Shown here: one piece after another, positions 25,562 to 38,510 of the stretch
Layout of the letters: every line of letters begins with the position of its first letter
Position numbering within the stretch: position 1 is the first letter of the stretch
Origin: Anas platyrhynchos
Taxonomy: Eukaryota; Chordata; Aves; Anseriformes; Anatidae
Assembly: GCF_047663525.1 (NCBI RefSeq)
Contig: NC_092601.1
Coordinates: 18,375,501 to 18,439,500, forward strand
Reading direction: 5' to 3'
DNA length: 64,000 bases
Notes under the pieces: model-generated
The model's database searches: none
Seen by the model: the letters and a program-made list of their open reading frames with translations, nothing else
Told to the model about the DNA's origin: nothing
Position numbers and translations under genes: made by a program

Positions 25562-26279
25562 TTCCCAATGCTGCAATTCAGTCACTTCTGCGTAAGTTCA
25601 CAGCAACACTAGGAAACAGAAAGGGAAATTGCTTCTCCTTTTGAGGCTACAGGGAATATTGGTGCAAGGAGGTGTGATATTATAGAATAAATGGAAGATA
25701 GGCAGAGAAATAAGATTTCCATTTGGCATAGTGATTTCCCATCTCAAAGTGATCAGAGAGCAGAGCAGACCCTGCATCTGCAACAGGATGAATATTAGCC
25801 ACTCTTCTGTTAGCAGCTAAGAAATTAGCCACAGGAAGGATGCCTAGATGCATGATCTTTCAGAATATGCTGTGGGTTTTAACTCCGCGGGTTCGTTTTC
25901 TTTACAGGATCAGTATGCCAGGACGGAACAACCAAAGAATTGCCAAAGAATCTGGGAGAGGTGTGTTGAGGAGCTAAATTAAATGAACGACAAGCCTTTT
26001 ACCCAGACATTGCTGGAGTCTATGCACTGAATAGCAGTAAAATTAGCACCAGCTTCTAAGAAAACCCGATAGCTCCCTGGGCTTTACATTGCAGTAAGGA
26101 GTAAGGGCAAGACGCCTTTGGTTCCTCAGGACACCACCTCCTAAAGCAAGGATTATCTGGGGCTTATAAGGGAGATTTCTAGGTCTGAGCCATGTGCAAC
26201 ATCAGGGGGTGAAACACACATCTGTATTTGGATCTGTGTTTGGAAGTGCAGCTGTAGGACTTTAACCAAGCAGAACTAA

Positions 26280-26560
26280 ACGGGGCCCAGCGCGCTCCTT
26301 GTGGCGCCTGCACCTCAGCCCCTTGGTGCCACACTGCAGCCCCGCGCATGCGCACCGCCCTTCACGACGCCGCGCCTCGCTTGACGGCAGCGTGGCGCCC
26401 ACGTTTTTGCGACGGTGTGGCAGCACCGCCCTCCGCCCGGCTGCCGCGCTTGACGGCAGCGATGGCGTCGCGGCTGAGCGGGGCGCTGCGGCTGGCGGGC
26501 CTGGACGACTACATCGCGCCCTCACAGGTGGGCAGGGGGGGCGGTGGTGAGGGCCGGGAA
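26280..26560 (+). promoter_or_regulatory. CIAO3: CIAO3 CpG-rich promoter with NRF1-type site
   Basis: GC- and CpG-rich DNA surrounds the CIAO3 start codon, and no TATA box is visible. CGCGCATGCGCA at 26343-26354 is a perfect palindromic match to the NRF1 consensus (YGCGCAYGCGCR), 108 bp upstream of the ATG. A 15-bp direct repeat CGCTTGACGGCAGCG occurs at 26378-26392 and 26447-26461, and the second copy touches the start codon. The context GCGATGGCG at the ATG also resembles a YY1-type initiator core. The motifs are read directly; their use is inferred. Confidence 0.75.
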
Positions 26561-29500
26561 GGAGGTGGGAGAGAGCTGGAGTCCTCCAGCCGCCGTCAGG
26601 GGTCGGGGGGTGCAGGGGGGAGAGGCCCCCATGGGTGCCAGCCGCCCCCATGGGTGCTGGGTGCTGGCAGGGCTGGGCCCCCCCGGCCTGGGCCCAGAGG
26701 TGTTGTCAGGGGCACCGAGACACCCTAAAGGCATCACCGAAACGCCCTCAAGAGTCACTGAACCGCCCCAGAGGTCACCGAGCCACCCCAAAGGTCACTA
26801 AGCCACCCCAAAGGGTTATCAAACCACCCCCACGGGGTCACCGAGCCACCCCAAAGGTCACCAAACCACCTCAAAAGGGCGGCCTGTGACACCCCCAGCG
26901 GGGCTGGGGTCGTGGGGGCAATGAGCAGGGCAGCAGGGGCACGGAGGTTTCTTTCTACAGTTATCAAGCACCAACAAAAGTACAAAATCCTGGACGTTTG
27001 CTGATAAATATTGCAGAGAACGTCTGAATCTGGAATGGGATGTAGCAAATCCCATTAACTGTCCCTTTAATACCTGCGTTTCCCACTGAAGTCTCTAATG
27101 TAAATGGTGTGACCCGCTGCTCTGCTTCAAATACAGTTCCTTGCTTGGTTTATTCACCGAGCAGAAGTGAAGAATCGTAGAGACTTGTGCCTATAGTCTC
27201 TGAATCTGGCAAAATGCAGAACAAAAATGTAGTAAAGTTGGATTAAGTTAGGGGTAAATCTGTTTAAAGGTGTTGGCAGAGCAAGGATGCTAAAAGGCAA
27301 AACGAATTGTAGCTGTGGAAGTAGGACAAGGAGTCATAAAGTGCGTAAACAATAAAAATCGCACAAAATGTGAAAATACCCCTGAGACTTCATCACAGAA
27401 CAATACAGAAAACTGGAAGCTGTCCATCTGAGGTCGTCAGAGTCCTTTCGACATTGCATGAAACTTCATTGGCACTAGCCACATGGAGACTGTAGCAACC
27501 ACGCCTCCATCGGTTAAAATTCGCAATGAAGGCTGCACGATCATCTGTCAGATTCGAGAGAGGAGAGGAACACTTTACAGGCAAGGCTCCTGAAAACACA
27601 GCTGTGCTATTTGAGAAAGAACACAGAAACTCTCCTCTGGTTTTGGTATGATGCTGAAAAAGTGTTCCTTCTGTAAAAAAGGGGTAAGCGGATTTTGCTG
27701 GTACGTTTTCCCTTGGTGCTTATAAACACCGTAAGTGTATCCAGCATTGCTTAAAGTGGGGTAGGAGGCGTTCACTTTAGAACAAGTCTCCGGGTTTGAT
27801 CATTTTAGTTTCTTTGAAACCAGCCTTCTGTGCGTCATTGCTCATCTTGTTCTGGGGTTTTATTTCTCTTTCAGGAATGTGTCAAGCCTGTAAAGGTGGA
27901 AAAAAAGCCTGGAAAAGCAGCAGCTAAGATCAAAATTGAAGCAGATGGGAGCTATTTTCAGATCGGTCAGGTATTTGTGATTTTTCTTTATTATTGTGTA
28001 AAATATGCAGAAAATGCTAACGTATTGTTACATATTAATAGTTGTAACCTATTAAATACTTCACAGAGGACCAAGATGTAATAAGTGTTGCTTTTGTCAT
28101 CAGCATTCTCACATCTTTTTTCCAAAGTCCAGCTTGTTAATGATTAAATTTTACAAGTAATAATTCTGATTTGGTGTCTATTATTATGCTCTGAAACATT
28201 GACAATAACAAATGGTGATTTTTAGTATAAGAGCAGATAAGCTAAGTCTTTTTTGCCATCAATCCTTAAACATTAATAATTCCTAGAGTATTTGAGATAA
28301 TGTCTTTTTTATTGCACTGTTTCATACGGTTACTTACAAAGAGATTCAATTAGATTAGATGGTCTTTTAACTTTAAAAAAGTGGGGCAGGGGCAGTACTT
28401 CTAAAGGAGCCTGATTTCTGATTAAATATTTTAATTCAGTAGTACCTAATTGCTCTGTGTCTGACTTTATTGAGATATGAAGTTTAAGGGGGAGAGTCTC
28501 ATTGCAAAACTGATTTATTTAAGTCAATTACTATGAAAAATATTTCCTTCTATTGCCATACCACACAATGATAGTCAGCCATACATTTCCCTTTTAGTGT
28601 CTGTATAAGTTTTTCATGCAAAATATCTGCAGAACATGCAGCATCACCTAAAAATATTAGCAAGTTGTAGTCTGGTTACACGATTTCTTTAGCAGGAGTG
28701 AAATTCAAGACTCCTGTGAAGAAACAGCTCCAGTACTATTCAATAATACGAGCTGCGTCTGACAGAGGTGGCAAAGCTGCTTTCTCAAGGGTAGATGTTC
28801 AATACACACTGGAGGTTGGGTCTCAAAGGCTTAGGATCTCTGTGGTTTTGTGGTTAAAGTTGCAGCTGCAATCTGTAGTATGTTAGCCATGGCGGCCCAG
28901 CTTTTAGCCACCCACAAGCTGAAAAACTACAAGACAGGCTGTGTTTGCTCCTGGGAAAGTATATAATTGCAGTGTTTTGGAACAATGTCAGCCCACCGGA
29001 TAGCAGAAATAACTGTGGCCTCAGCAACTGTTCCATATTTGCTGACAAGTTCATGGTCTTGCTGAAGTTTATCCTGAAGTTCCTCAACATATTTGTGTGG
29101 GTATGCCGAATGATCACATTAAAATCAGCAACCTTCAAAGATACATCTTCCTCCTTATTTTACTGAAAAAGAAATAAATAAATAAACCAGGGGGGTAAAA
29201 GGAGCAATATCTAATATCTTTGTTACTAAACAGAGTAAAGGTTAGAAACTGCCTCCCTGCCTGATTCTCTATTGCAATCAAAACCGAATCTAATCTGTTT
29301 CTGCCTAGGATGGAGAAGCACAAAAACTGGAGAAGGCTAAAATTACTCTGAACGACTGTTTAGCTTGTAGTGGCTGCATTACGTCAGCAGAGAGTGTGTT
29401 AATCACTCAGCAGAGCCACGAAGAGCTCTGCAAAATACTAACTTCTAACAAGGTAGGTGACAAGACACGTGGAGGTAGGCTGCAAAGTCTTAGGGTCTTA

Positions 29501-32500
29501 ATAGATTGGTGTGGTGCGTCTGTAGAAGCACGTTTGGAAACAGCACACACAAAAATTAGTTTCAAAGATGGGAAGGATTTGAATACATTCTCAGCGCGGT
29601 GTGGTGCATTTTCCAGTTTTTTAAAAAGTAGTCATAGGTTTGGGAATGTCCTTTTTATGTTGCCAGCCTATGTTAGTAACTTGGGAGGTGAACTGGAAGA
29701 TATTTGGGGAAGTTCTAATGTGCTACAATACTGCATGAGCTCTGTTAGTACTGTCTGAACAGATACTTTTTATTTATTTTTTAAGACTGCAGCTCCGAAT
29801 GAACAGAAGTTGGTGGTGGTTTCTGTTTCACCACAGTCCAGAGCTTCACTAGCTGCGAGATGTAAATTGAGTGTTCTGGAAACAGCAAAGAAGTTGACTG
29901 CATTCTTGAAGAGTTTAGGCAAGTGTAGTAATGTGTTCTGTTAATCACAGGTGGGACTGCTGGGATATGTGTTAGGTACAAATTTTATGAGCTCGCAAGG
30001 GTGATGTAAATTAACCTCCATCTGGATTCATAATTGTATGTAATTTGCATTAAGCTAAAATGCAAGCATTCTGCATTTTCAGTCGCAAAGTAAAGCTGGA
30101 GTAATGGAGAGAAGGAACTTTAAATGATTCACATTTCTCCTGTGACTTTTGCTCTTGTCTATGCTGACATGCTGGGGAAAACAGTTCACTCACAACTGCA
30201 GAGGTTGATAGCTGTGGATATGATGTGCAGTTTGCTGCTTGTATGTTCCCTGTGAATTTTAACACGTGTGCTGTATTGCCTAGGTGTGCACTATGTATTT
30301 GATACAACCTTTTCAAGAAACTTCAGTCTGCTGGAGAGTCAAAAAGAGTTTGTAAAACGCTTTCAAAAACAAGCTGAAGACAAAAAGGCTTTGCCAATGC
30401 TAGCTTCTGCCTGTCCAGGTATGGTAGTAAATTAGTTACAGAAATAACAAAATGGCATACTAAAGTACATCAAAACAAGAATTCAGAAAGCTAGTCAGAA
30501 ACATTAACATGGATAAATTTACTGAGGGGATTACTTTCTTCTCAGTACAAAGAGATCTTGGTGTTAATAGCAATAATGGTCTATGCAGCTGCCTACTGAT
30601 CTTTCCAAAATGAATTGTGTTACACTTCCTTTGCTTTTTGCACTGAAGTGAGTCTGAAAATGGTTATTACTGGGTAGTAAGTCTGGGGTTGAGGGCCTGT
30701 GGGCACAGTGAAGGGGTGCTTGTTTTTTTTATTTATTGCAGCTGTTTGCTAATTAGACTCTCCTCAGGTTGGATCTGCTATGCAGAGAAAACCCATGGCA
30801 GTTTCATCATTCCTTATATCAGCACCACCAAGTCTCCGCAGCAGGTCATGGGCTCCTTGATAAAGGGCTATTTTGCAGAACAGCAGGTAAGGTCTATTGA
30901 ACAATATCTGATATATATTCCTTTGTGTTTTACAAGACAGCTTGAAAATAAAAAGTTGTCTTGTAAATTGCCAGCAAAGGCAGCATCTCCCTCATTTCTG
31001 CATTATCTAGTAAGAAGCTGACCACTGGGCCAGTAACACTAAGCTTAAGCTTGGTGGAGTACTTAAAACCTCTATAGTATTCAGGAAGGCTAGGGAATCT
31101 GATTTTTCAGTGTACTTGTGCTGACATCTCAAATACCACTGTGTAGTATTTTCATGCTGTTCACAGTTGGTGGATAACTTAAAATAAATTAACCTAAGAC
31201 AAAACTTCAGTCACTGCATACGTGCAGATCATGTCTTGTCTAAAAATTACTTGTTCTTTCCCAACTTAATGTTCTGTTTCAGTTTGACTTAGTTTTGTGC
31301 TCAGTCTTTAACCTTTGGAATCTTTCCAAATGTAAATTTGATACTTAAAGACTAGAGTTATACTAATAGCCCAGAGTTGTCCAGCAACAAACTTAAGCAC
31401 CGTTTCTGATTGTATGATTTATTGCCCATTAACAAGCACTGGTTTAACGCTTGCATTAAATAATTGCTGACATCTGCATATTTGTAACAAAAATTGGCAG
31501 CTACTGAGAATATTTGGCACAAGACAGCAAAACAATGGCCTTGAGTCAATGACTTATTTCCTCAGCTTGTACTTATTTCTTGGATGGTCCTGAGTTTTTT
31601 GTCCAACTCTAGATTATTTCTCAGTTACTGATGCAGGGGTTTAGTAGCGTGTTAGAAACACGTCATGTAACTGAATAGGATTTCTCCACTGATTGGATCA
31701 CCTGCACTAGCAATAGGTGGTGGTGGGGAACTGTGGAAGACCATATTGGTGACACTTGCTAGCAAGGGTTCTATAAGAGAGAAAAAATATATATTTTCAT
31801 GTTCAATAATCAAGAGTACTTCCAGAGGCATGGCAGCATTAATTTCTTCATACTCATTTGTAGTTGAAAAATATCTTGCACAAGACACGTTTGATATTGA
31901 CCCATCCAGCTACATTGCTGTGTCTTTTTCCAGCACTTAACACCTGACCAGATATACCATGTAACAGTAATGCCCTGTTATGACAAAAAGCTAGAGGCTT
32001 CAAGGCCAGACTTTTTCAACCAAGAGTACCAAACTCGAGATGTGGACTGTGTAATCACCACAGGTAAGTAGAGCTAGAGACAGTCTAGATAATTCTGGAC
32101 TGGTTTTAATAATCTTTTTTTTGGTGGTGGAGGAAGTAATGCATGGATATTGCTGTATAATCTCACTTCAATAATACAAATCACATTCTGGTAAAGACTG
32201 CAGATGTATGCTTAGGTATTGATCTGTGGATTGTTTTCCTTTATCCCCAAAATATGCTGTGCTTCTGTTTTAGGGGAAGTGTTAAAGTTACTGGAACAAG
32301 AAGGAGTATCTCTATCAGATGTAGATCCTGCTCCTCTGGATACCATGTAAGAACAAAATTTCATTTGTACCTTTCAGGCATGTTCTTGTTCATCCACTCT
32401 TCTTACCAAGTTCTTCAACACAGTTTGCCTTCTACTACTGTTCTCCTGTGCACAAGGCTGCACGTGTTTGCATTTATTTGTTTTCACTAATTTTGAATCA

Positions 32501-35500
32501 GTACAATTCTGCATAAAGTACTTTAGCAACCTGTGACAAATTTACACTTTTGGAGCACCTGTAGCTGTTTGCTAGATTTTAGTAGGTCAAGGATTAGCAA
32601 TTCTCACCATAAATCATCAGTATTGCTATAACGAGCTCAGTAAGAGTGTAACAGCAAAATAATTGTGCAGAGAAGTACAAATTGCATCACAGTTGTTTCA
32701 TTACTTTTACTCCCAATATAACTGGTGGAATCCTATGAAAATCTACCTGCATGCTCAGAGGAGTGAAATAATCTAGGTCAGCAATAAAAGAGTTTGCTGA
32801 AACAAGGCCTGGTATTGCACTGGCTGCAAACACAAGTTTGCTTGTGTCTATTCGTTATCTGAGCTTCTATAAGGATTCCAGTATTAAAGCAGAAAAAAAT
32901 ATTTAGGTCACTCAGCTAATCTCTGGGAGTCTTTATTTGCAAAAACATGATCTTAAACATATGCAAACCAGATGAGACTTCAGTTGCATTAACTGAAAAC
33001 ATCTGGTTAAGTGACAACTGCAGAGATCTAAGAGATTATAGAAACATTAAAATCGCATTTTATCCCTCTAAGTTGACATGCAGTAGTGGTTCCACACTGA
33101 TCATTAAACCAAAGCATTCTCTTCATCAGTTTAGAAGAAATGTCTCTGTAGCACTTTGTGTCATAATAAACATACTACATATGTAGCAACCTTTACAAAT
33201 TTTAAAAGATTAACAATATAATTCAGAAGTTTACTGTTCAGACTAAGATTTTAGGAGAGATTTTGATACCCCAAATACACAGATGGCACATGAGTAGGAT
33301 GTGGCTCTTGTCTGTTTTCAGTTATACCCTTTGCAGATACGACACTTGTTTTGAAATGTAGCTTATTTCTAAAATTGAAGTCTTTCCAATAGAGATTGAA
33401 GTCTTTCCAATACAACTAAGTGCCATGGGCAGCCTTTGCTTAGGAGTTGTCTGAACAGCACGTGTACTTTGACATAGCTGTGAACAGAGGCATCAAGAAT
33501 GTGAGATAGAGATTGTCTACTGCAGTCTGATCCCTTTTATTCAAGGGATACTTTCAAAAAACAAACAAACAAAAAAAAAAACCACCATAGTAATGAGATT
33601 TGTAGCTTATTAGAAGTAAGCTGCTTAGTGCAGCTTACTTCTGCACTTTTAGGTAAATTTAAAATGTGAACCTTGTTACCACTGATAGGTAGCAGAAGGA
33701 AGACTTTTCAAATAATACACTGAATCTGTTCTGTAGAACTCAGTCTCTCATTCACATTGCTCAGGAGGACTTCCTTAAGGAACTGAAAGCACACCAAGCC
33801 AGCAGTCACTCTTTTTTCATTTACTGTGATTGATCTTGTTTCACTACTATATCTGCCTTGAAAGACATGATGATATAAATGATATCAGTTGATGCATAGC
33901 TGGAGTACTGATAAAACTTTAGGAACTGAGAGACTGCATGACATGGATGCAAATGCTTGTCGTGCTGCCATTAAGCTTCTATATTGAAGGAGTTTACATC
34001 AGTGCATGTGTGTAAAGCATTTTACTAGCACAGATGTACTCATGCATTCTGAATTTATAAATTCTTCTAGTATTGCCTTTTTCTAACATGGCTTATGCAC
34101 AAATTACTTTCACATCAAAAAAAAAAAAAAAGAAAAATGTCTTCAGCTGTAATAACCGTCTGCATGGCTAATTCCCAAAGGTACAATTTCAGAAGTTGCC
34201 CATGTAAACAAGCACTTCTGTACTACATCTTTTATTGCTATACTATTAACAGAAAATCAAGGAGTTAAAAACACATTCTGAAGTGTTTGGATTCATTTAG
34301 GAAATAACATTATGGAGGTGTCAGTTATAACATAGAACAAAATGTCTAATTACTTGATAAAAATCTCTGGCTCACTCCTTAGGAGTACATTCTGAGCACT
34401 AGGCCTCATGCTTGTGGTGATAAAGTGCTTCTATAACCTTTTGCTAGCTTTAACTTACTCAGTAAATTGACTGGTTACAAACTGCACGTATTCATCAGAA
34501 CTTGGAGCATTAACATAAGCAGTCCAATGACTGTTGTTCTGCCTTATCCTCCAGCACGTGGAAAAGCCCATTAAGAGGTTATTATATTTGGCAGCAAGAA
34601 CGAGATAAAGTGCCAGAAATCTGAGGACTTTTGCTGGTATAACTGTTTGCTCCAGGCCAGCTCTAAAGCTTACTGGCAGCCTCAGTTTAAGAGAGTAGCA
34701 GTACGTGAGGCCAGACACACTGAAACATTTCATTAATGAAGCTCAGTTCCTGTAAACAAGATCAAATTAAAAATAGTTTCTGAAGGTGATTACAGGCTAA
34801 AGTGTTGCCTTCTGCAGTTCTTCTAAAACTAAGATTTTATCGCAAGAGGCAACATCTTCGATTTGACTTGAAACTGCTTGGCCTGAATTCAAGTGTTTTC
34901 CCTCCTGCAGCTGTTAGTAGGAGAATGCAAGTGTCACTGCCTGATGAGTGCTTATAAGCATACCCCACATTTTATTATTCTCTTATAACAAAAGCTATTG
35001 TTGTGGCTTCCATCTGGTGAGCTGTTTTTCAAGAAACATTATCTTGACCTCTAAGTACTTGGTCGTGTTTTAGGATATCAGTGAGATGGAATTATTTGTG
35101 CAGAACTTGAATTAACAGAACTTATGTTAGTGCAGTTACTCAACACCAGAGATGTTTTGAACTAGAACCAGGTTCCTGCTGAGGACAACCATGTACAGAA
35201 CAAATGCCCTGGCATTATTAGGTTTGTTCATCTTTATGTTCTGCAACTCTGATGGCCATGAGAAACCACAGCAACGCTGGTTTCATCTCTTTGTGCTTGG
35301 ACGGACAGCACTGATACCTCCCTGAAGTGTTCTCTGATGTCCTGGCAACTAGACATAAGTACCCATTTTCCCCCAAAAAAAGCGTGTTGTAACAGAGGAC
35401 CAGAGAGCTTTAAATAATGAACTCAGCTTTTGCTGATGTTGCAGAAAAGCTTTATGACCGATGTCTCTTGACTGACTCTAGACTGTGTTCTCCACAAGAA

Positions 35501-38293
35501 GCATAGGCTGCACAGATCCATACCCCCACTGCTTCATTATTTCCCTCCTCCCATTTCTAAGTATAACCCAGGATGTTTGTAGAGATACTAAACAGGAAGC
35601 TAAGTAAAAAATGCATTCGCTTAGACATCTCAGGTAATTGCCCTCATAACTCAAATGTTCCCAAATGTAGTTTTGTTGTGTGAAGATTAAGTTGGCAGTA
35701 GGATCAAGTCACAGTATTTCCACTGAGCTTAACCCAAGGGATGTTAGCACAGAGTTAAATCTGCAGGGCACTGAAGCTATAAATAGTCTCTTCCCAGGAG
35801 AAAAGGAAAGGCTAGGAGTTCAAAGGGAGCCGGTCTGTGGCTTGTTCTATTGCTTTTGAATTCCCCAGATGAAAATTCTGCTATCAGAGAACCTCACAGG
35901 ACTAACAACATGATGCTTCTGTTAGAAGTACTGAAGCTGTTTTAGTATTGGCATAATGAAACTTCTGTTTGAAGGAACAGTGGGCTTTGCGCTGGCTGTT
36001 GTTTTATCAAAGAGTCCCTTAAAACTGCTGCTTTCTTCCCTTCCTCAGGTTTAGTAGTGCTGCAGAAGAGGAACTCACTAGCCACTCAGGAGGTGGTTCT
36101 GGTGGTTATTTGGAGCACATATACAAGTATGCAGCCAAGGAACTCTTTGGAATTCAAGTGGATACAATTCAGTACAAACCTTTAAAGTAAGAAGTTTAAA
36201 GTTTTTACAGAAAGCACTATTTTTATTACAATTCTGTTTATGCTTTGCCTTGCTGATGGGCTGAAACTTTCTTTGCAATGTTAAACATTTTACTTTGAGG
36301 CATGGGAATTGGCTTCTCACTCCCACAGTTGCTGAGCCATAAATCAGCCAGCACTCCATGCAGCCTGGCCCTTGGAGACTTCTAGCCCCTTCACCACCCA
36401 CACATTTCATTTTGGCCTCATGGATTTTCCCAGTATCAAGTTTCAGATAATTTTAGAGCAACTTAGAAGTCAGAGCTTACAGGGATCTGAGTTGTCTCAC
36501 CTGCAAACAGGCCAATAATGTAGCTTTGTTACTGATGTAGCTATCGTGGAAGAGAAAAAAATCTTATGTCAGGATTTTGGAACTCCGTTTTAACAGTGTT
36601 ATGGTAAGAAAGAAAAAAGTCACTTTGGTTTGCGTATAGAAGCACATTTAGCTGAGATTCCTGCATGCTTCCCAGGTATAAGCTTAATGTGACATTTGTA
36701 GTGAATTACAGTCCTGATTAACAATATTAGTGCTTAGTAGTCTCTGTTGTAGGAAGCAGATGGAATATGGAAGCAGTTCCTTGCATTTTCCATACAAAAC
36801 ACTTGATAAAAGTGAAATTACTTATCAGGAACAGGTATTTCCACTAATGTTAGGAGTCCAGAAGCCTTCAATGATAGTTACCTCCATGGTTTTATGACCC
36901 ACTACAGTTTTAAGTTTCCTTCAGTAGCCTCACTGATGTGTAAGTTGGCTGAAGCCAGCTCAGGTGGCCTGTCACAATGAAACTTCAGTTTAGGCTCCAT
37001 TTGCTTAGGTCTTGAGGATTTATTCAATATGGGTGTTCTTCAGGAAGCTGAGTTCAAGCAGCAGGTCTTCAGACAGGATCAGAAAAGGATTTGTAAGCTA
37101 GCTCTGCCAACTGTTTCGCTTCAGTGGCAAAGAACTAGGACAGCTTTCTCAAATAAGACTCTATGAGGAATTTTGTTTCGACGTAGGCTTCTTTGAAGTT
37201 TAAAATAGAAGTTAATTTTGATAAGACATTCTCTGTTCTTGTTCCTCAGAAACAAGGACTTCCAAGAGGTGACACTGGAGAAGGATGGAGTAGTTCTGCT
37301 CCAGTTTGCCTTGGCATACGGGTTTCGAAACATACAAAACTTAGTGCAAAAGTTGAAACGAGGGAAGTCACCCTATCACTACGTTGAAGTCATGGCCTGT
37401 CCATCAGGTAAGGCTGCACAGGGATTTCACTGCTACAGTCTGTAGCTGTAGGAAGCCATATGGAGCTGTAACTAAAATGTGAGATGACAGCAGCTTCTCC
37501 AGCTTCTCACATCCCTGAATGTTGTGGCAAAGTCTTCAAATTCTTAAGATGTGATAGTACCAACATGGGATTACCAAGGGGTATATGTGTTTTCCTACCT
37601 AGAAACTAGTAATTCTTCAGGATTTAAGTAATTACAGTTAAATTTCATGTTGAAACAGCAAATCCCAAGATATTTATCTCACCTTCAGTTGAGACCACAG
37701 GGCTGTTTTTGCATAGGTTGCATACTGGCTTTTTCTTTTTTTCTTTCCCTGATGACAGAGGAAGAAAGCCATCCCTCCTTGCTTCCTCTTATCTCTGCCT
37801 CCCTGGCACTTCCCAGGAAACCTTGGAGCCCTGTCACAGCTGGGCTGAATTAATTAGCATTGGGTCACACCAGGCAGTGAGCTCCCCTCTTGGGCTGCTG
37901 CCTGCCCTGCTGCTGTTAGATAATGAGGGTGTGTTCTTATTTCTGCAGCTGTTCACAGGTGGAAAGCAAGCTCAACTGTAGTTGGTTTTGTTTTCCTGAT
38001 AAAACTGAAGTAATGTCTAAACTCCATGATCTTTTCCCACTTTGTTTTATGCAGGCTGTTTAAATGGAGGTGGTCAGATTGAACTGGAAGGTGAATCCAG
38101 CAAGGATGGGCTCCAGCAAGTTGAGAAGCTGTATAATTCTCTTAAGGCTGAAATTCCAGAGGAGAACCGGACTGTAACTGAACTGTATGAGCAGTGGCTG
38201 GGTGGCACGGAGTCAGAAAAGGCTGGGAAAGCTTTGCATACAGAGTACCACGCAGTGGAGAAAATAAGCACTGGATTTAACATCAAATGGTGA
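26462..38293 (+). CDS. CIAO3: CIAO3/NARFL, cytosolic iron-sulfur assembly component 3, 11 exons
   Basis: Iron-only-hydrogenase-like protein of the cytosolic iron-sulfur assembly (CIA) pathway. It bridges the early scaffold and the CIA targeting complex. Exons: 26462-26527, 27875-27970, 29309-29452, 29786-29918, 30284-30418, 30768-30886, 31934-32063, 32274-32346, 36049-36186, 37250-37407, 38055-38293. They total 1431 nt, giving 476 residues, the same length as remembered human CIAO3. The N-terminal cluster ligands are Cys24 and the C-x2-C-x2-C at 71/74/77 (in NDCLACSGC). The second-cluster ligands are Cys190 (SACPGW), Cys246 (MPCYDKK), Cys395 and Cys399 (ACPSGC), at the same numbers as human. 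The protein ends ...NIKW, keeping the terminal Trp typical of the Nar1 family. All introns are GT-AG except intron 4, which has a GC donor. The start is the first ATG in the CpG-rich promoter and gives MASRLSGAL, like human MASPFSGAL. Head-to-head with MSLN; convergent with HAGHL. Confidence 0.98.
26713..26880 (+). repeat. GC-rich minisatellite in CIAO3 intron 1
   Basis: About eight imperfect units of 20-21 bp with consensus GGTCACCGAGCCACCCCAAA. The units drift at the 5' end (CACCGAAACGCCC, CACTGAACCGCCC) and are most alike around 26780-26865. It lies about 190 bp into intron 1, close to the CpG-rich promoter. Confidence 0.85.
28925..29150 (-). pseudogene. Unassigned protein-like segment in CIAO3 intron 2
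   Basis: On the minus strand a frame without ATG runs for about 60 codons from about 29112 to a TAG near 28927. It reads like a real helical protein: [19 protein letters not shown], then [19 protein letters not shown]. Just upstream, in a different frame, the piece [19 protein letters not shown] is also open, so the two would need one frameshift to be a single coding remnant. I do not recognise the family. No poly-A tail or target-site duplication is obvious, so a processed pseudogene is only one option. Chance is another. Confidence 0.3.
29919..29924 (+). other. CIAO3: GC splice donor of CIAO3 intron 4
   Basis: Exon 4 ends ...AGTTTAG and the intron begins GCAAGT. Taking 29918 as the last exonic base is the only choice that gives the conserved join ...[10 protein letters not shown] with exon 5 (acceptor CCTAG at 30283). 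The rest of the donor (AG|GCAAGT) matches U1 perfectly, as is usual for GC-AG introns. Confidence 0.9.
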
Positions 38294-38510
38294 CGACTGA
38301 TGCTGGATGCAGATCTGTGAAGCCCAGATGAACTCAGTGCCTTTTAAAGTTGATTGTATTTAAGATTCTCAAGAGACTGCTAAAGCTCAGCGCCATCACT
38401 GGTGAACTGCACTTTCTGACTCTCCTTGGGGAGAAGGTAATGTGCATATAGGCAGGCAATACTAATTCCTACAGCTTTATAATTATTATAATGATGTGAA
38501 TAAAAGACAA
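38294..38510 (+). other. CIAO3: CIAO3 3' UTR with poly(A) signal
   Basis: AATAAA lies at 38499-38504, about 205 bp after the stop codon. It is the first canonical signal on the plus strand downstream of CIAO3, so it is the likely main polyadenylation site. A second plus-strand AATAAA near 41243 would need a very long 3' UTR. Confidence 0.65.

Larger units (their letters stand above)
18131..26280. other. Intergenic region between MSLN and CIAO3 5' ends
   Basis: About 8 kb with no gene I can support. Several open frames of 80-160 codons occur on both strands, but none resembles a known family or shows flanking splice or initiation context. Contents include a perfect 25-bp tandem duplication (23356-23405) and an 18-bp one (25526-25561). 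As the shared upstream region of two divergent genes it probably holds regulatory DNA, but I can mark no specific element. Confidence 0.5.

Noticed and set aside
28698-28886. Extra CIAO3 exon in intron 2 (62-codon plus-strand frame after a CAG)
   Set aside because: Exons 2 and 3 join directly with the human length and sequence (FQIGQ|DGEAQ), so an insert would break the conserved protein.
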